The notes under the pieces are model-generated. The model searched no databases and had not been told where the DNA came from. It saw only the letters and a list, made by a program, of their open reading frames with translations. Shown piece by piece: positions 8,383 to 16,195 of a DNA stretch of 23,073 bases; within the stretch, counting starts at the first letter, position 1, and the number at the start of each line of letters is the position of its first letter. A program made the position numbers and the translations under genes. The DNA is from SIG653 sp045577455 (GTDB lineage Bacteria; Bacillota; Clostridia; Oscillospirales; CAG-382), in NCBI GenBank assembly GCA_045577455.1, contig JAZNIJ010000078.1, forward strand, positions 1 to 23,073, read 5' to 3'.

Positions 8383-8411
8383 TTGACAATATTCAATAAA
8401 TATGATATAAT
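8383..8411 (+). promoter_or_regulatory. Strong sigma-A promoter for the membrane protein gene
   Basis: TTGACA (8383-8388), a 17-nt spacer, and TATAAT (8406-8411) with an extended TG at 8403-8404. Both hexamers match consensus, so expression is probably high. The predicted start near 8418 leaves a leader of about 40 nt to the ATG at 8459. Confidence 0.85.
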
Positions 8412-8458
8412 CATTGGCAAATAAATGATTTTTATATCATAAAGGGAAGGGGTATATT

Positions 8459-9748
8459 ATGACTTCAGAGCAAATCAGGCAATCTAAAATTTATTCTTAT
8501 TTCCACGGCAAAAACACCGGATTTCAGCAGTTTCTTGCCGCTATTGGTATTTTTCTGATTCTTCTTTCGGGCGTTTTTGTAACTGCGAGAGTTGAAGAAA
8601 GAAATGACCTTAGGGAAGAACTTCAAAGATTAAGCACCGATAAGGATAAAGCTGAAAATATATACTACGATATATATAATAACTACAGAAACGATTTGGA
8701 TGTAGGTGCATATCAGGAATCGGTTTCTCACGACGCTGAATACGATGAAGAGGCCGATGAATATAATAAAGCTCTTGCTGATTATAATCGAGTTAAGTCG
8801 GCTTATGATGAGGTTAATAAAGAGCTTCAAGATTTTTCAAATCCAAAAGATTCAATCTTCGTAAAGTTGTTTAAAATTTTAGGATATCTTACCATATTAG
8901 CAGCAGCTGTTTGGGTTATCATTAAGAGAATTACCTTTAACCATGAAGGCGAAGAACTTGTTGATGAAGAGCTTCAAAGAAAAACAGTAGAGGCACATGC
9001 AAAAGCTATGGAAAAGCTGAATATTGTTTCCGAACAGATTGACAGAGTTGACCCTGTTATTCTTAATGGTGTTGCAACATTCAACCAAACCGGCGGATTG
9101 GTAGATGTTAAATTTAAGGGATTTTTTGGAAAAATTATCCGTTTCATTTATACATACGGCATTTTCTTTCTTACAGCAATTTCCTCATATGCTTTGATAT
9201 TTATAGGAAATAAGGTTGTTTCATTTCTTCCTTTTATATTGTATTTTATTCTTGTTGCAGGACTTGCGGGATTTGTCGGATATAAGGTGTTTATTAAATA
9301 TCAAAAGAATTCTTATGTTTCACCAAAGAAAATAGATAAGCTCAACGATTTTGACCCTAAATATATTGAAGTTTTGGGCAGTGATGATAAAGTTAGAGTT
9401 TCACTCCCATCAATCATTGTTTATATGTTCAGCGATGAACAGCTTTATGTATATCATCAGTATTTTGATATTGTAACAGGTCATATTTTCTACGAAGGAA
9501 CAACAGAATATTTCTATGAAGATATCGTTGGCGTTACATCTGACCAAAAGACAAAGAAATTGTTCAAACGCTATGGTTTCCTTAATCTCCGTCGTAGACG
9601 CATCAATTATCTTAACGAAGGTATCAATGTTGTTACAAAGGGCAATATACATACTCAGAATTACATTGTTTCAATGGGTAACTCCTTGCTTGATACTCAG
9701 TTCAGAGGAATGAGAAACCTTATCAGACAAAAGAAAGAAGAAAAATAA
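8459..9748 (+). CDS. Unknown four-helix membrane protein with coiled coil
   Basis: 429 aa; AAGGGAAGGGG precedes the ATG. I do not recognise the family. Hydrophobic segments lie near residues 22-43, 134-158, 226-249 and 252-278. Between the first two is a charged coiled-coil region (about 44-130, Glu/Asp/Tyr-rich). Between the second and third is a ~65-residue polar segment. The C-terminal ~150 residues (IVYMFSDEQLYVYHQYFDI..., YFYEDIVGV, LRRRRINYL) look like a beta-rich cytoplasmic domain, perhaps PH-like, and the protein ends RQKKEEK. It has its own strong promoter and terminator, so it is a single-gene unit. No function can be assigned from sequence. Confidence 0.85.
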   Translation: MTSEQIRQSKIYSYFHGKNTGFQQFLAAIGIFLILLSGVFVTARVEERNDLREELQRLSTDKDKAENIYYDIYNNYRNDLDVGAYQESVSHDAEYDEEADEYNKALADYNRVKSAYDEVNKELQDFSNPKDSIFVKLFKILGYLTILAAAVWVIIKRITFNHEGEELVDEELQRKTVEAHAKAMEKLNIVSEQIDRVDPVILNGVATFNQTGGLVDVKFKGFFGKIIRFIYTYGIFFLTAISSYALIFIGNKVVSFLPFILYFILVAGLAGFVGYKVFIKYQKNSYVSPKKIDKLNDFDPKYIEVLGSDDKVRVSLPSIIVYMFSDEQLYVYHQYFDIVTGHIFYEGTTEYFYEDIVGVTSDQKTKKLFKRYGFLNLRRRRINYLNEGINVVTKGNIHTQNYIVSMGNSLLDTQFRGMRNLIRQKKEEK

Positions 9749-9761
9749 TCCATAAAAAATG

Positions 9762-9797
9762 GGGTTCGGTGTAAAAGCATCGAACCCTTTTGATTTA
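9762..9797. terminator. Bidirectional terminator between convergent genes
   Basis: A 10-bp stem, GGGTTCGGTG (9762-9771) with CATCGAACCC (9778-9787), loop TAAAAG, one G-T pair. It is followed by TTTTGATTT on the plus strand and ATTTTTTATG on the minus strand. It serves both the membrane protein gene and the convergent fic gene. Confidence 0.8.
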
Positions 9798-9805
9798 TAG
9801 TAAAA

Positions 9806-10852
9806 TCAGATGTTGATATATCTTGTCAGCTTCGACTGACCTATCTTTTTGATTTGCCCGTTTTTCACCATAATGCTAAGTACCGCCTCAACAGTAGAGG
9901 GGCTCACATCAGGCAATATATTACAGATCTCCGCTTTTGAAATCGGAACAATGCTATTGAGCACAGTTGCTTCAATCCTTGCTTTTTTAGTTAGCTTCCT
10001 TCCGCCTACTACAGCAAAGCGTTTGTCAAGCTCCTTATAACACATATATAGAGTTGACAAAAAGTTTTCTATAAACGGAATATAGGTGTTCTGATTTTCA
10101 TGCCAACCCTCTGAGGATTTCCGTAGAGCTTCATAATAGAAACCTTTATATTTATTTATCTGCTCTTCGAAGGACACATACTTTCCGGCATCATATCCGT
10201 TTTTATAAAGAAGCAGAAGAGTGAGCAGTCTTGACAATCTTCCGTTGCCGTCACGAAATGGATGGATGCATAGAAAATCAAGTATTACGCAGGGGATAAG
10301 GAGAAGTTGATTGATGCTTGCATCGTTTCGTGCATCCATGTAGGCAAGCTCAAGCTGTTCCATGGCGTCTTTTACTTCAGATGCAGGTGTGGGCTTGAAA
10401 CGCACTTTCCTATTTCCGTCTTCATCCTCTTCGATAATATAGTTTTCTCCGCTTTTATACTTGCCGCCGTATTCGTATCCCGCAATCTGCATCATGGTTT
10501 CGTGCAGTCTCAAAATATCCAACTCTCGCAAATCAAGGTTGTCGTGATTCATATGAATGGCATTCAGGGCATCGCGGTAACCTGCAATTTCACTCTCGGT
10601 ATGATTCAAGGGCGCACTGTCTTGATTTACAATAGCGGCAATACGCTCGTCACTTGTAACTATACCTTCAATTGCATTAGAACTTTTTACCGATTGTATC
10701 TTTGCTACCGCTTCAAGCTCGGTGAATATCTTTGCGTATTCCTGCTTTCTGACCATTGCCAGTGTTTTTAGTGATGCAATGCTTGATGTCAGATTTAAAA
10801 GACTGACAGGTAATAAAGCATTGTTCAAAAAAGAATAATCAAATTTTCTCAT
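9806..10852 (-). CDS. Class II Fic protein with C-terminal winged helix
   Basis: 348 aa from the ATG at 10852 (MRKFDYSFLN), with AAAAGGAG upstream. Fic enzymes usually transfer AMP from ATP to a Ser, Thr or Tyr of a target protein. The catalytic loop H197-PFRDGNGR205 is complete. The self-inhibiting motif (S/T)xxxE(G/N) is present N-terminally as S58-NAI-E62-G63, which places it in class II, where the inhibitory helix is part of the same chain. The C-terminal ~65 residues (ARIEATVLNSIVPISKAEIC..., SPSTVEAVLSIMVKNGQI) form a winged-helix DNA-binding domain, giving the Fic_N-Fic-wHTH layout seen in Shewanella SoFic. No separate antitoxin gene is needed or seen. The promoter sits in inverted repeats, suggesting autoregulation. 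The target is unknown. Confidence 0.93.
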   Translation of the reverse strand: MRKFDYSFLNNALLPVSLLNLTSSIASLKTLAMVRKQEYAKIFTELEAVAKIQSVKSSNAIEGIVTSDERIAAIVNQDSAPLNHTESEIAGYRDALNAIHMNHDNLDLRELDILRLHETMMQIAGYEYGGKYKSGENYIIEEDEDGNRKVRFKPTPASEVKDAMEQLELAYMDARNDASINQLLLIPCVILDFLCIHPFRDGNGRLSRLLTLLLLYKNGYDAGKYVSFEEQINKYKGFYYEALRKSSEGWHENQNTYIPFIENFLSTLYMCYKELDKRFAVVGGRKLTKKARIEATVLNSIVPISKAEICNILPDVSPSTVEAVLSIMVKNGQIKKIGQSKLTRYINI

Positions 10853-10865
10853 AATAAAAACTCCT

Positions 10866-10944
10866 TTTCTGCACATATTATATACTAAAATATGCAGAAA
10901 GTCAATATATACTGCATATAAAACTTGATTATTATATGCAGAAA
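10866..10944. promoter_or_regulatory. fic promoter within four copies of a TATGCAGAAA operator
   Basis: On the minus strand the fic promoter is TTGACT (10905-10900), a 17-nt spacer, and TATAAT (10882-10877). Four related boxes surround it: TTTCTGCACATA (10866-10877), TATGCAGAAA (10891-10900), CTGCATATA (10912-10920) and TATATGCAGAAA (10933-10944). They form two inverted pairs, the first flanking the -10 and the second lying upstream of the -35. A dimeric protein bound here would block RNA polymerase. The winged helix of the Fic protein is the natural candidate. Confidence 0.75.
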
Positions 10945-10988
10945 AGGGCTTATATTTATGTAGTTTATAAAAAAATATTGTTATACCC

Positions 10989-11020
10989 TTGACTTTTTTG
11001 GAAAAATCAATCATTATAAT
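10989..11020 (+). promoter_or_regulatory. Possible promoter of the AraC-type regulator
   Basis: TTGACT (10989-10994) and TATAAT (11015-11020) are good hexamers, but the spacer is 20 nt, longer than optimal, so an activator may be needed. A second candidate, GTGACA-17-TAAAAT (11055-11083), would start inside the ribosome site and is less likely. Confidence 0.4.
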
Positions 11021-11102
11021 TGTAAATAGTGCTATATTTTTTTTGTGCAGTGTAGTGACAGTGGGCGGTATACATGGTAAAATTTCCTTGGAGGTGCAAG
11101 TT

Positions 11103-13412
11103 ATGATGTATTCAAAAGAGCTTATCAATATATCAAACAAATTCTGTGAAAACGACAGTATGTATTCAATAATTTTGCTTTCGGCAAAGAAATTGAATGT
11201 TATTCTCAGTGGTTACCGTTGCTTTTTGGACGGTAAATACATAGTCTGTCTCAACAGCTCCGATAAATTATCTGTTCACAGCGGAGATTACGAAGGGAAA
11301 AATCTGAGCTTCCGCCCGTATTTTTACAATATAAACCTTAACCATTACATAATAGGCACTGAGTTTTACACAGAAATGCGTGATAAATACGGTTATCCCG
11401 ACCTCCGTCTTTTCCGTGTGAGAGATAATGATTATTTTGGTATAGTTCCAATTTCTGAAGAAGAATATAAAGCCGCTTCTTTTTATTATGAACAAGCGCA
11501 GAAAAATATTGCTTCTCATGCAAATGACGGTATGTGGTCTTGCAGAACAAGGGCAGATGTTATTTCAATTCTCAGAATTGCGGAAGGGGCATATTGGGGT
11601 AAGAAAAGCGGACTTGAAAACGAAATTGTAAGATATATTTACGATAATATAGACAAAGAAATCAACCTTGAAATTCTATGCGAAAAATTCGGAACTAACC
11701 GTACCTCCCTTTCAAATCTTATAAAAGAAAAAACAGGTATGCCTCCAATGAAATTTATTTTGGAAACACGCCTTACGCAAAGCTGTCCCGTTCTGCTTTT
11801 TACGGAAATTTCAATTAACGAAATTGCAGAAATGTACGGCTTTTCCGATGCAAATTATTATATTCGGTCTTTCAAAAAACGATTTGGAAAAACCCCTGTG
11901 CAGTATCGTAAGGACGGAGTGAATGAACGAAAACAAGATAAAGAATTATTTGAAATCCACAGGGAAAAATCCGAAATGACAGTAAATGAATTTTGCAATT
12001 ATTATAAAAAGGGGCTTGGCAAAGCTATTGTTGAACTAAAAAAACAAGAAGATAAAACCCTTTTTAAAGAACCCTTCCTTGAATGTATTTTTGAAGAAAA
12101 CCACAGAGTTTTGAATTTTTACGAGAAAGAAATTCTTGATATTTTCGGTGACGAAAAATTCACAAAAGAAATTGAAGAAAAGCTCCTTGACAAATTGCGC
12201 ACAAAGGTTTCGTGTAAACCGATTCCGCTGTTAATTCTTATGGGAAAGCGACACGAGGTTGAAGAAATAATTGAAAATTATTATAAGACTTCATACGAAG
12301 CCCTTACCCAATATACAAAAAAGCCGTGGGACGGTGATAAATACCCACCCTGTGCCCGTGAATATATGACTGCGTCGGCTATCTTGGGAAGATACCTAAA
12401 GGTGGGTGACAAGAGAATAAAAGAGATTCTTTTTGATATTGCATCTCTATATGAATATATGGATTTTCCCGTTATTCCCACATATCAGAACCCTTTGTTT
12501 CAAATTTGGGATGGAGTTGGCAGATACCATTTTTTTATGATACTTGATGAGGTTATAAAAGAGCATAAATACGGCAAAAAAATAGATTTAAGAAATGAAA
12601 TTGTCAGTATATCGGGGGATGATAAGATACATATTGCGGAAAAAGCCGATATTTCCGACCTTGCAGAGGAAATAATCAAATCCAATTGTTTCAGATACGA
12701 TTTGTTGAACCTTTGGCTTGAAACAAATGATGAAGAAACTATAGAGAGGGTGGCAAGAGCGGCAATAGAAGAAACGGAGGTAAGAAAAAAAGCAGATCTC
12801 CTTTTGTATTTTTCCGAATTATTGGAATTACCGAAAAAATTTCCTCTCGATGTCTCACCTCTTGTGGAATGGTTGGAAAAAGAAAATTATTGTTTCAGCG
12901 AGCTTGGGGACGATGTTTCCCGTGATGTTACTCGACATATTTTTGATATTTTGAAATACAACCGTCAGGACATATGCAGAAAAGTCGGGCTTAAAATGTT
13001 CTGTGACGAAAGATTCCAAAAAGGGGAGCTGCGTTCCCTTGCGTTGGAAATTCGCTTTGGAATAAACTATGTTCCCAAAGAAGATAAAGACGACTTTTTA
13101 TCCCTTTTTCATTCTCCAAACGAAAATGACAGAATCATCGCCGTTCAGATTTTGGAGAGGGATATTCGCCTTGGGGTTGAAGGTCTGCCTTTGGAAATGA
13201 TACCTGTTGCACTTGAAAGCATTTTAGACTGTCAAAGCAGATATTTTTTCTGCGAATTACTTGCAGAGAAAGGTATTTTCCCCGAAGAATTAAAGGAAGA
13301 ATTTCTTCATGACTATGATATGAGTACAAGAGAATTATTCTTAAAAACTCAAAAGCCCAAAAAACAGCCCTTTAATGTGTTTTTAAAACCGCCCCAAACC
13401 CCCGAAAATTAA
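11103..13412 (+). CDS. AraC-type regulator fused to a helical-repeat domain
   Basis: 769 aa from the ATG at 11103 (MMYSKELINI), chosen because TTGGAGGTG lies just upstream. A 38-codon upstream extension has no ribosome site. Residues 1-165 form a possible beta-rich sensor region. Residues about 169-273 are an AraC/XylS double helix-turn-helix (INLEILCEKFGTNRTSLSNL, then ISINEIAEMYGFSDANYYIR, FKKRFGKTPVQYRK). Residues 292-769 are an unusual helical C-terminal domain. Its start, EFCNYYKKGLGKAIVELKK, resembles the N-terminus of the protein at 16196 (EFKRYMQQGHGRCAIILQK). Ordinary AraC regulators stop near 300 aa, so this is a fusion. It is divergent from fic and may control the plus-strand genes downstream; the inducer is unknown. 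Confidence 0.88.
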   Translation: MMYSKELINISNKFCENDSMYSIILLSAKKLNVILSGYRCFLDGKYIVCLNSSDKLSVHSGDYEGKNLSFRPYFYNINLNHYIIGTEFYTEMRDKYGYPDLRLFRVRDNDYFGIVPISEEEYKAASFYYEQAQKNIASHANDGMWSCRTRADVISILRIAEGAYWGKKSGLENEIVRYIYDNIDKEINLEILCEKFGTNRTSLSNLIKEKTGMPPMKFILETRLTQSCPVLLFTEISINEIAEMYGFSDANYYIRSFKKRFGKTPVQYRKDGVNERKQDKELFEIHREKSEMTVNEFCNYYKKGLGKAIVELKKQEDKTLFKEPFLECIFEENHRVLNFYEKEILDIFGDEKFTKEIEEKLLDKLRTKVSCKPIPLLILMGKRHEVEEIIENYYKTSYEALTQYTKKPWDGDKYPPCAREYMTASAILGRYLKVGDKRIKEILFDIASLYEYMDFPVIPTYQNPLFQIWDGVGRYHFFMILDEVIKEHKYGKKIDLRNEIVSISGDDKIHIAEKADISDLAEEIIKSNCFRYDLLNLWLETNDEETIERVARAAIEETEVRKKADLLLYFSELLELPKKFPLDVSPLVEWLEKENYCFSELGDDVSRDVTRHIFDILKYNRQDICRKVGLKMFCDERFQKGELRSLALEIRFGINYVPKEDKDDFLSLFHSPNENDRIIAVQILERDIRLGVEGLPLEMIPVALESILDCQSRYFFCELLAEKGIFPEELKEEFLHDYDMSTRELFLKTQKPKKQPFNVFLKPPQTPEN

Positions 13413-13460
13413 AAAAATATTGTGTAAATTTCTAAAATGGCGAAAAAAGTTTTTAAACTG

Positions 13461-13489
13461 TTGCAAAATATGTTTTTTTATGTTATTGT
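13461..13489 (+). promoter_or_regulatory. Possible promoter of the ATPase gene
   Basis: TTGCAA (13461-13466), a 17-nt spacer, and TATTGT (13484-13489). It lies in the 120-nt gap between the regulator gene and the ATPase gene. Each hexamer matches consensus at 4-5 positions. Confidence 0.4.
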
Positions 13490-13532
13490 AAAAATACTGC
13501 TAAAGTATATTTATCGGGAGAAAAGTTTGTAA

Positions 13533-14288
13533 ATGAATGAAAACAAATATATAAGCGGTGTTTTATTTAATGACCGTTTGGAAAAAAACTCATATTTATG
13601 TAAGCTCCCCGTTGTTAAATACTTGGCTGAAAAGGAACATTTGACTTTTTCCTCCGATGTAACTTTCTTTGTAGGTGAAAACGGAACGGGAAAATCAACC
13701 TTGCTTGAAGCAATTGCCGTTGCCTTTGGCTTTAACGCCGAAGGCGGTACGAAGAACTTCACTTTTTCAACGAGGGAAACCCATTCTCAGCTTTTCGAGT
13801 GTTTAACGCTTCAGAAAAAAGCCCATGCCAAAGACGGATTTTTTCTGAGGGCTGAGAGCTTATACAATGTTGCCTCCAATATAGATGATATGGATTCAAA
13901 ACCATCTTTTGAGCCACCTGTAATACAAAGCTACGGCGGAGTTTCTTTGCACAATCAATCTCACGGAGAGAGCTTTTTGTCAATTATTCAAAACCGCTTC
14001 AGCGGAAACGGACTGTATATTTTCGACGAACCCGAAGCCGCTTTGTCTCCCATGCGTCAGCTTACATTGATGCTTGAGATTGACAGGTTGATAAAAAATA
14101 ATTCTCAGTTAATCATTGCAACTCATTCTCCAATTCTGATGGCTTTTCCAAATGCTGAAATTTTTGAATTTTCCCATAGCGGAATTAAAAAAGTCAATTA
14201 CCGTGACACAGAGCATTATAAAATAACAAAACAGTTTTTGGATAATCCCGAAAAAATGCTTCACTATTTGTTGCGTGAAAATAATTGA
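13533..14288 (+). CDS. Small AAA/ABC-type ATPase
   Basis: 251 aa; GGGAGAA lies upstream at a longer than usual distance (~12 nt). This is a single compact ATPase domain of the RecF/OLD-like class without coiled-coil arms. It has Walker A GENGTGKST (48-56), an ABC-like signature SHGES (143-147), Walker B LYIFDEPEAALS (161-172) and the H-loop His198 in IIATHS. Related stand-alone ATPases occur widely in Firmicutes, and no specific role is known to me. No nuclease (TOPRIM) domain is attached, which separates it from true OLD proteins. It heads the run of plus-strand accessory genes that ends at 17548. Confidence 0.9.
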   Translation: MNENKYISGVLFNDRLEKNSYLCKLPVVKYLAEKEHLTFSSDVTFFVGENGTGKSTLLEAIAVAFGFNAEGGTKNFTFSTRETHSQLFECLTLQKKAHAKDGFFLRAESLYNVASNIDDMDSKPSFEPPVIQSYGGVSLHNQSHGESFLSIIQNRFSGNGLYIFDEPEAALSPMRQLTLMLEIDRLIKNNSQLIIATHSPILMAFPNAEIFEFSHSGIKKVNYRDTEHYKITKQFLDNPEKMLHYLLRENN

Positions 14289-14416
14289 AATATGGATTTA
14301 CGATTATTATATGTATGTGGGATGCAAGAACAAAATCGAAAAAAACAGATATACAGATGGGATTTATATAGAGCCGTTTAAATCACCGTATTTGGATTAG
14401 GGCATTGGAGTAAAAA

Positions 14417-14980
14417 ATGAATTTTGAATACACAAAAATACCTGAGAAAACAGCTTATAAACTTCGCGAGAGATTTATTGATGTATTCGTAGATACATCA
14501 AAAGATTTATACATAAAGTATATTAGGGCTTTAAAAGCAAATGATACTGTAAATGCAGAGGGATTTAAAGTATCCTTTTTGTGGAGCTGTCTGAAGAAAA
14601 GCGTTGCCAATAAAGTTGATTTTTATGATGCTATGCGTTTTCTTCATGGGCAAAAAAGCGAAAATGTTTTTGTTATGTGGGATATACGACCTTTAAAAAT
14701 AATTTATCCCGAAGAATGGTGGGAGAAATCTGTATATACACCGCCGTGTGAAATTGTTTTGAAATCCGATGAGGTGATTTCCGTACCACCAAAGGAGCTT
14801 TGTCAGGTGCTGATTCACGATTACAATATTGAAGCTCACCGTATTGGAGATATAAGTGAGTATTTTTTGAGAGAAGATGTATATGTATTTGATGAAAGTT
14901 TTACATGGTATATCGCTTTGACCCATGAAGAAGCTGACACAGATAGTAAAAAACGGCTGTGCTTCTCATATGGGATGTAA
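14417..14980 (+). CDS. Unknown protein, paralog A (DUF4275-like?)
   Basis: 187 aa, TTGGAG upstream of the ATG. It shares a pattern with the gene at 15640. The N-termini resemble each other (KTAYKLRERFIDVFVDTSK / AKSLRKKFICKFVNTETE). Both have a central VMWDI (86-90 here), then LREDVYVFDE (151-160; LPEDVYVFDE in the other), then a Thr-His (THEE, 169-172). The combination of VxVFDE-x-F-x-W and THEE recalls DUF4275-type proteins, but this is from memory and untested. There is no signal peptide or membrane segment, so it is probably cytoplasmic. Such families often occur as tandem, variable, possibly immunity-type genes; no partner toxin is in the window. Confidence 0.8.
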   Translation: MNFEYTKIPEKTAYKLRERFIDVFVDTSKDLYIKYIRALKANDTVNAEGFKVSFLWSCLKKSVANKVDFYDAMRFLHGQKSENVFVMWDIRPLKIIYPEEWWEKSVYTPPCEIVLKSDEVISVPPKELCQVLIHDYNIEAHRIGDISEYFLREDVYVFDESFTWYIALTHEEADTDSKKRLCFSYGM

Positions 14981-15096
14981 CTACGGTAGAGAAAAATGCA
15001 AAAGGGTATTCACCGATGATTCATTGTGTGCAAAAAAACAAGAATAAGGTGCTGATTAACACAACAAATATGACCTTTTCTGAAGTTGAAGAGTAG
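14971..15096 (+). pseudogene. Possible gene remnant after paralog A
   Basis: In a different frame from paralog A and overlapping its last codons, 41 codons read with protein-like composition: WDVTTVEKNAKGYSPMIHC, then VQKNKNKVLINTTNMTFSEVEE and a stop. There is no start codon with a ribosome site. The leading WDV echoes the MWDI of the two paralogs, so this could be the middle of a third, lost copy joined to the end of paralog A. This is weak evidence. Confidence 0.3.
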
Positions 15097-15144
15097 GTTT
15101 TTTCCTATGTTCAAAAGCAAATAAATGATATAAGGGAGATAAAT

Positions 15145-15507
15145 ATGAAAAAATTCACAGAGGGTGATTATAAAACTGTCCATAAGTTTTGCATCAGAAA
15201 CAGTGAAAAGCTGAAAAAAGATAAGGTTTGCGGTTGCTTTTATTGTCTGGCTGTTTTTGCCCCGAGTGATATAACAAGGTGGTTGAAAGAAAAAAGATCC
15301 ATAAATGCTTCAAATTTGGATAAGGCAAAAGTGAATGTAAAAATCGAATTTGAGTGTGAATATGCCGAAGAAATGACAGCACTTTGCCCTTTTTGCGAAA
15401 TGGATTCGGTTATCGGAGAGGGTTGTGGATATCCTATAACGAGAGAATTCCTTGAAGAAATGAATGAATTCTGGTTCGGTGGAATAAATAAAACAAATTC
15501 CAAATGA
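15145..15507 (+). CDS. Small protein with two CxxC pairs (zinc-ribbon-like)
   Basis: 120 aa; AAGGGAG precedes the ATG. C31-FY-C34 (with a further C29) and C81-PF-C84 could bind one zinc ion in a ribbon. The C-terminal half has CPFCEMDSVIGEG and YPITREFLEEMNEFWF, a pattern I associate with small uncharacterised cytoplasmic proteins of Firmicutes and proteobacteria. The reaction or partner is unknown. It stands between the two paralogs, in the same orientation, and so is probably part of the same accessory cluster. Confidence 0.82.
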   Translation: MKKFTEGDYKTVHKFCIRNSEKLKKDKVCGCFYCLAVFAPSDITRWLKEKRSINASNLDKAKVNVKIEFECEYAEEMTALCPFCEMDSVIGEGCGYPITREFLEEMNEFWFGGINKTNSK

Positions 15508-15531
15508 CCAATAAAAAGAGAAATATTGCAG

Positions 15532-15600
15532 GTGAGCAACATTTTAAAGTTTGAGTGAGCAATATTTTTGTTTTTCAGTGAGCTTTTTTCTAAAAAGTTT
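15532..15600. repeat. 23-nt direct repeats upstream of paralog B
   Basis: GTGAGC recurs at 15532, 15555 and 15578, exactly 23 nt apart. The units begin GTGAGCAACATTTT, GTGAGCAATATTTT and GTGAGCTTTTTTCT. Two units are well conserved and the third is degenerate. They lie just before the paralog B start and could be binding sites or remnants of slipped replication. Confidence 0.55.
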
Positions 15601-15622
15601 AAAGTATCTTTTTTTTAGAAAA
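15586..15622 (+). promoter_or_regulatory. AT-rich hairpin just before paralog B
   Basis: TTTTCTAAAAAG (15586-15597) can pair with CTTTTTTTTAGAAAA (15608-15622) with slight bulging. The structure ends 8 nt before the ribosome site GAGGTG (15630-15635). It could be an attenuating structure or a weak terminator for the CxxC gene. Confidence 0.3.
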
Positions 15623-15639
15623 TCATTTTGAGGTGTTGT

Positions 15640-16194
15640 GTGTTTAAAATTGTAACTAATGATAAAGCAAAGAGTTTGAGAAAAAAATTTATTTGTAAAT
15701 TTGTTAATACCGAAACAGAGTGTTATACCCAAATACGGAATATTGACACAGAAGCCGTTGTAGAAAACCAAACATATTTCTATTTAAGAGACACTTTGAC
15801 CTATGAAAAAAGGTATGTTGTATCTTATGAAGATGCACTGGGGTGGCTTCGCAAAGAAAAACGAAAAGTATATGTTATGTGGGATATTTCAAGTCGATTT
15901 AAAGTCGGCTATGAAAATGAGGACGAAAAACTTTTGATAAAGCATCAATATCAGTGTGATACGGTTTTGGAAATGTCATCGGCAGATGCATCAAAAATGA
16001 TTGAAGAAGCAAACGACGAATCAAAAAATATAACATATTCTGACCGTATTCTTCCTGAGGATGTTTATGTTTTTGATGAAGATGTATCGTTTTACTTTGC
16101 CTTTACCCACAGTTTCTTAAGGTGGGAAGGAAATATGCTGAAAGACAGAATAGTATATTCGTCTATTGATATTATAAATGTTATAAAGGAATAA
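15640..16194 (+). CDS. Unknown protein, paralog B
   Basis: 184 aa from the GTG at 15640 (MFKIVTNDKA), chosen because GAGGTG lies just upstream and the N-terminus then lines up with paralog A. A TTG at 15628 overlaps that site. It shares VMWDI (79-83), LPEDVYVFDE (138-147) and TH (156-157) with paralog A, but overall identity is low, so the duplication is old. Its tail differs (SFLRWEGNMLKDRIVYSSID). The last part of its coding sequence is repeated as a broken copy at 17584-17717. The next gene starts 1 nt after its stop, so the two are co-translated. Function unknown; possible immunity-type protein. Confidence 0.78.
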   Translation: MFKIVTNDKAKSLRKKFICKFVNTETECYTQIRNIDTEAVVENQTYFYLRDTLTYEKRYVVSYEDALGWLRKEKRKVYVMWDISSRFKVGYENEDEKLLIKHQYQCDTVLEMSSADASKMIEEANDESKNITYSDRILPEDVYVFDEDVSFYFAFTHSFLRWEGNMLKDRIVYSSIDIINVIKE

Positions 16195-16195
16195 T

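Noticed and set aside
9806..10852. Fic as toxin of a fic-antitoxin pair
   Set aside because: The inhibitory S-NAI-EG motif is in the same chain and no small antitoxin gene adjoins it.
14289..14416. Short open frames (about 29 codons) between the ATPase and paralog A
   Set aside because: No ribosome sites and no recognisable content; treated as spacer.
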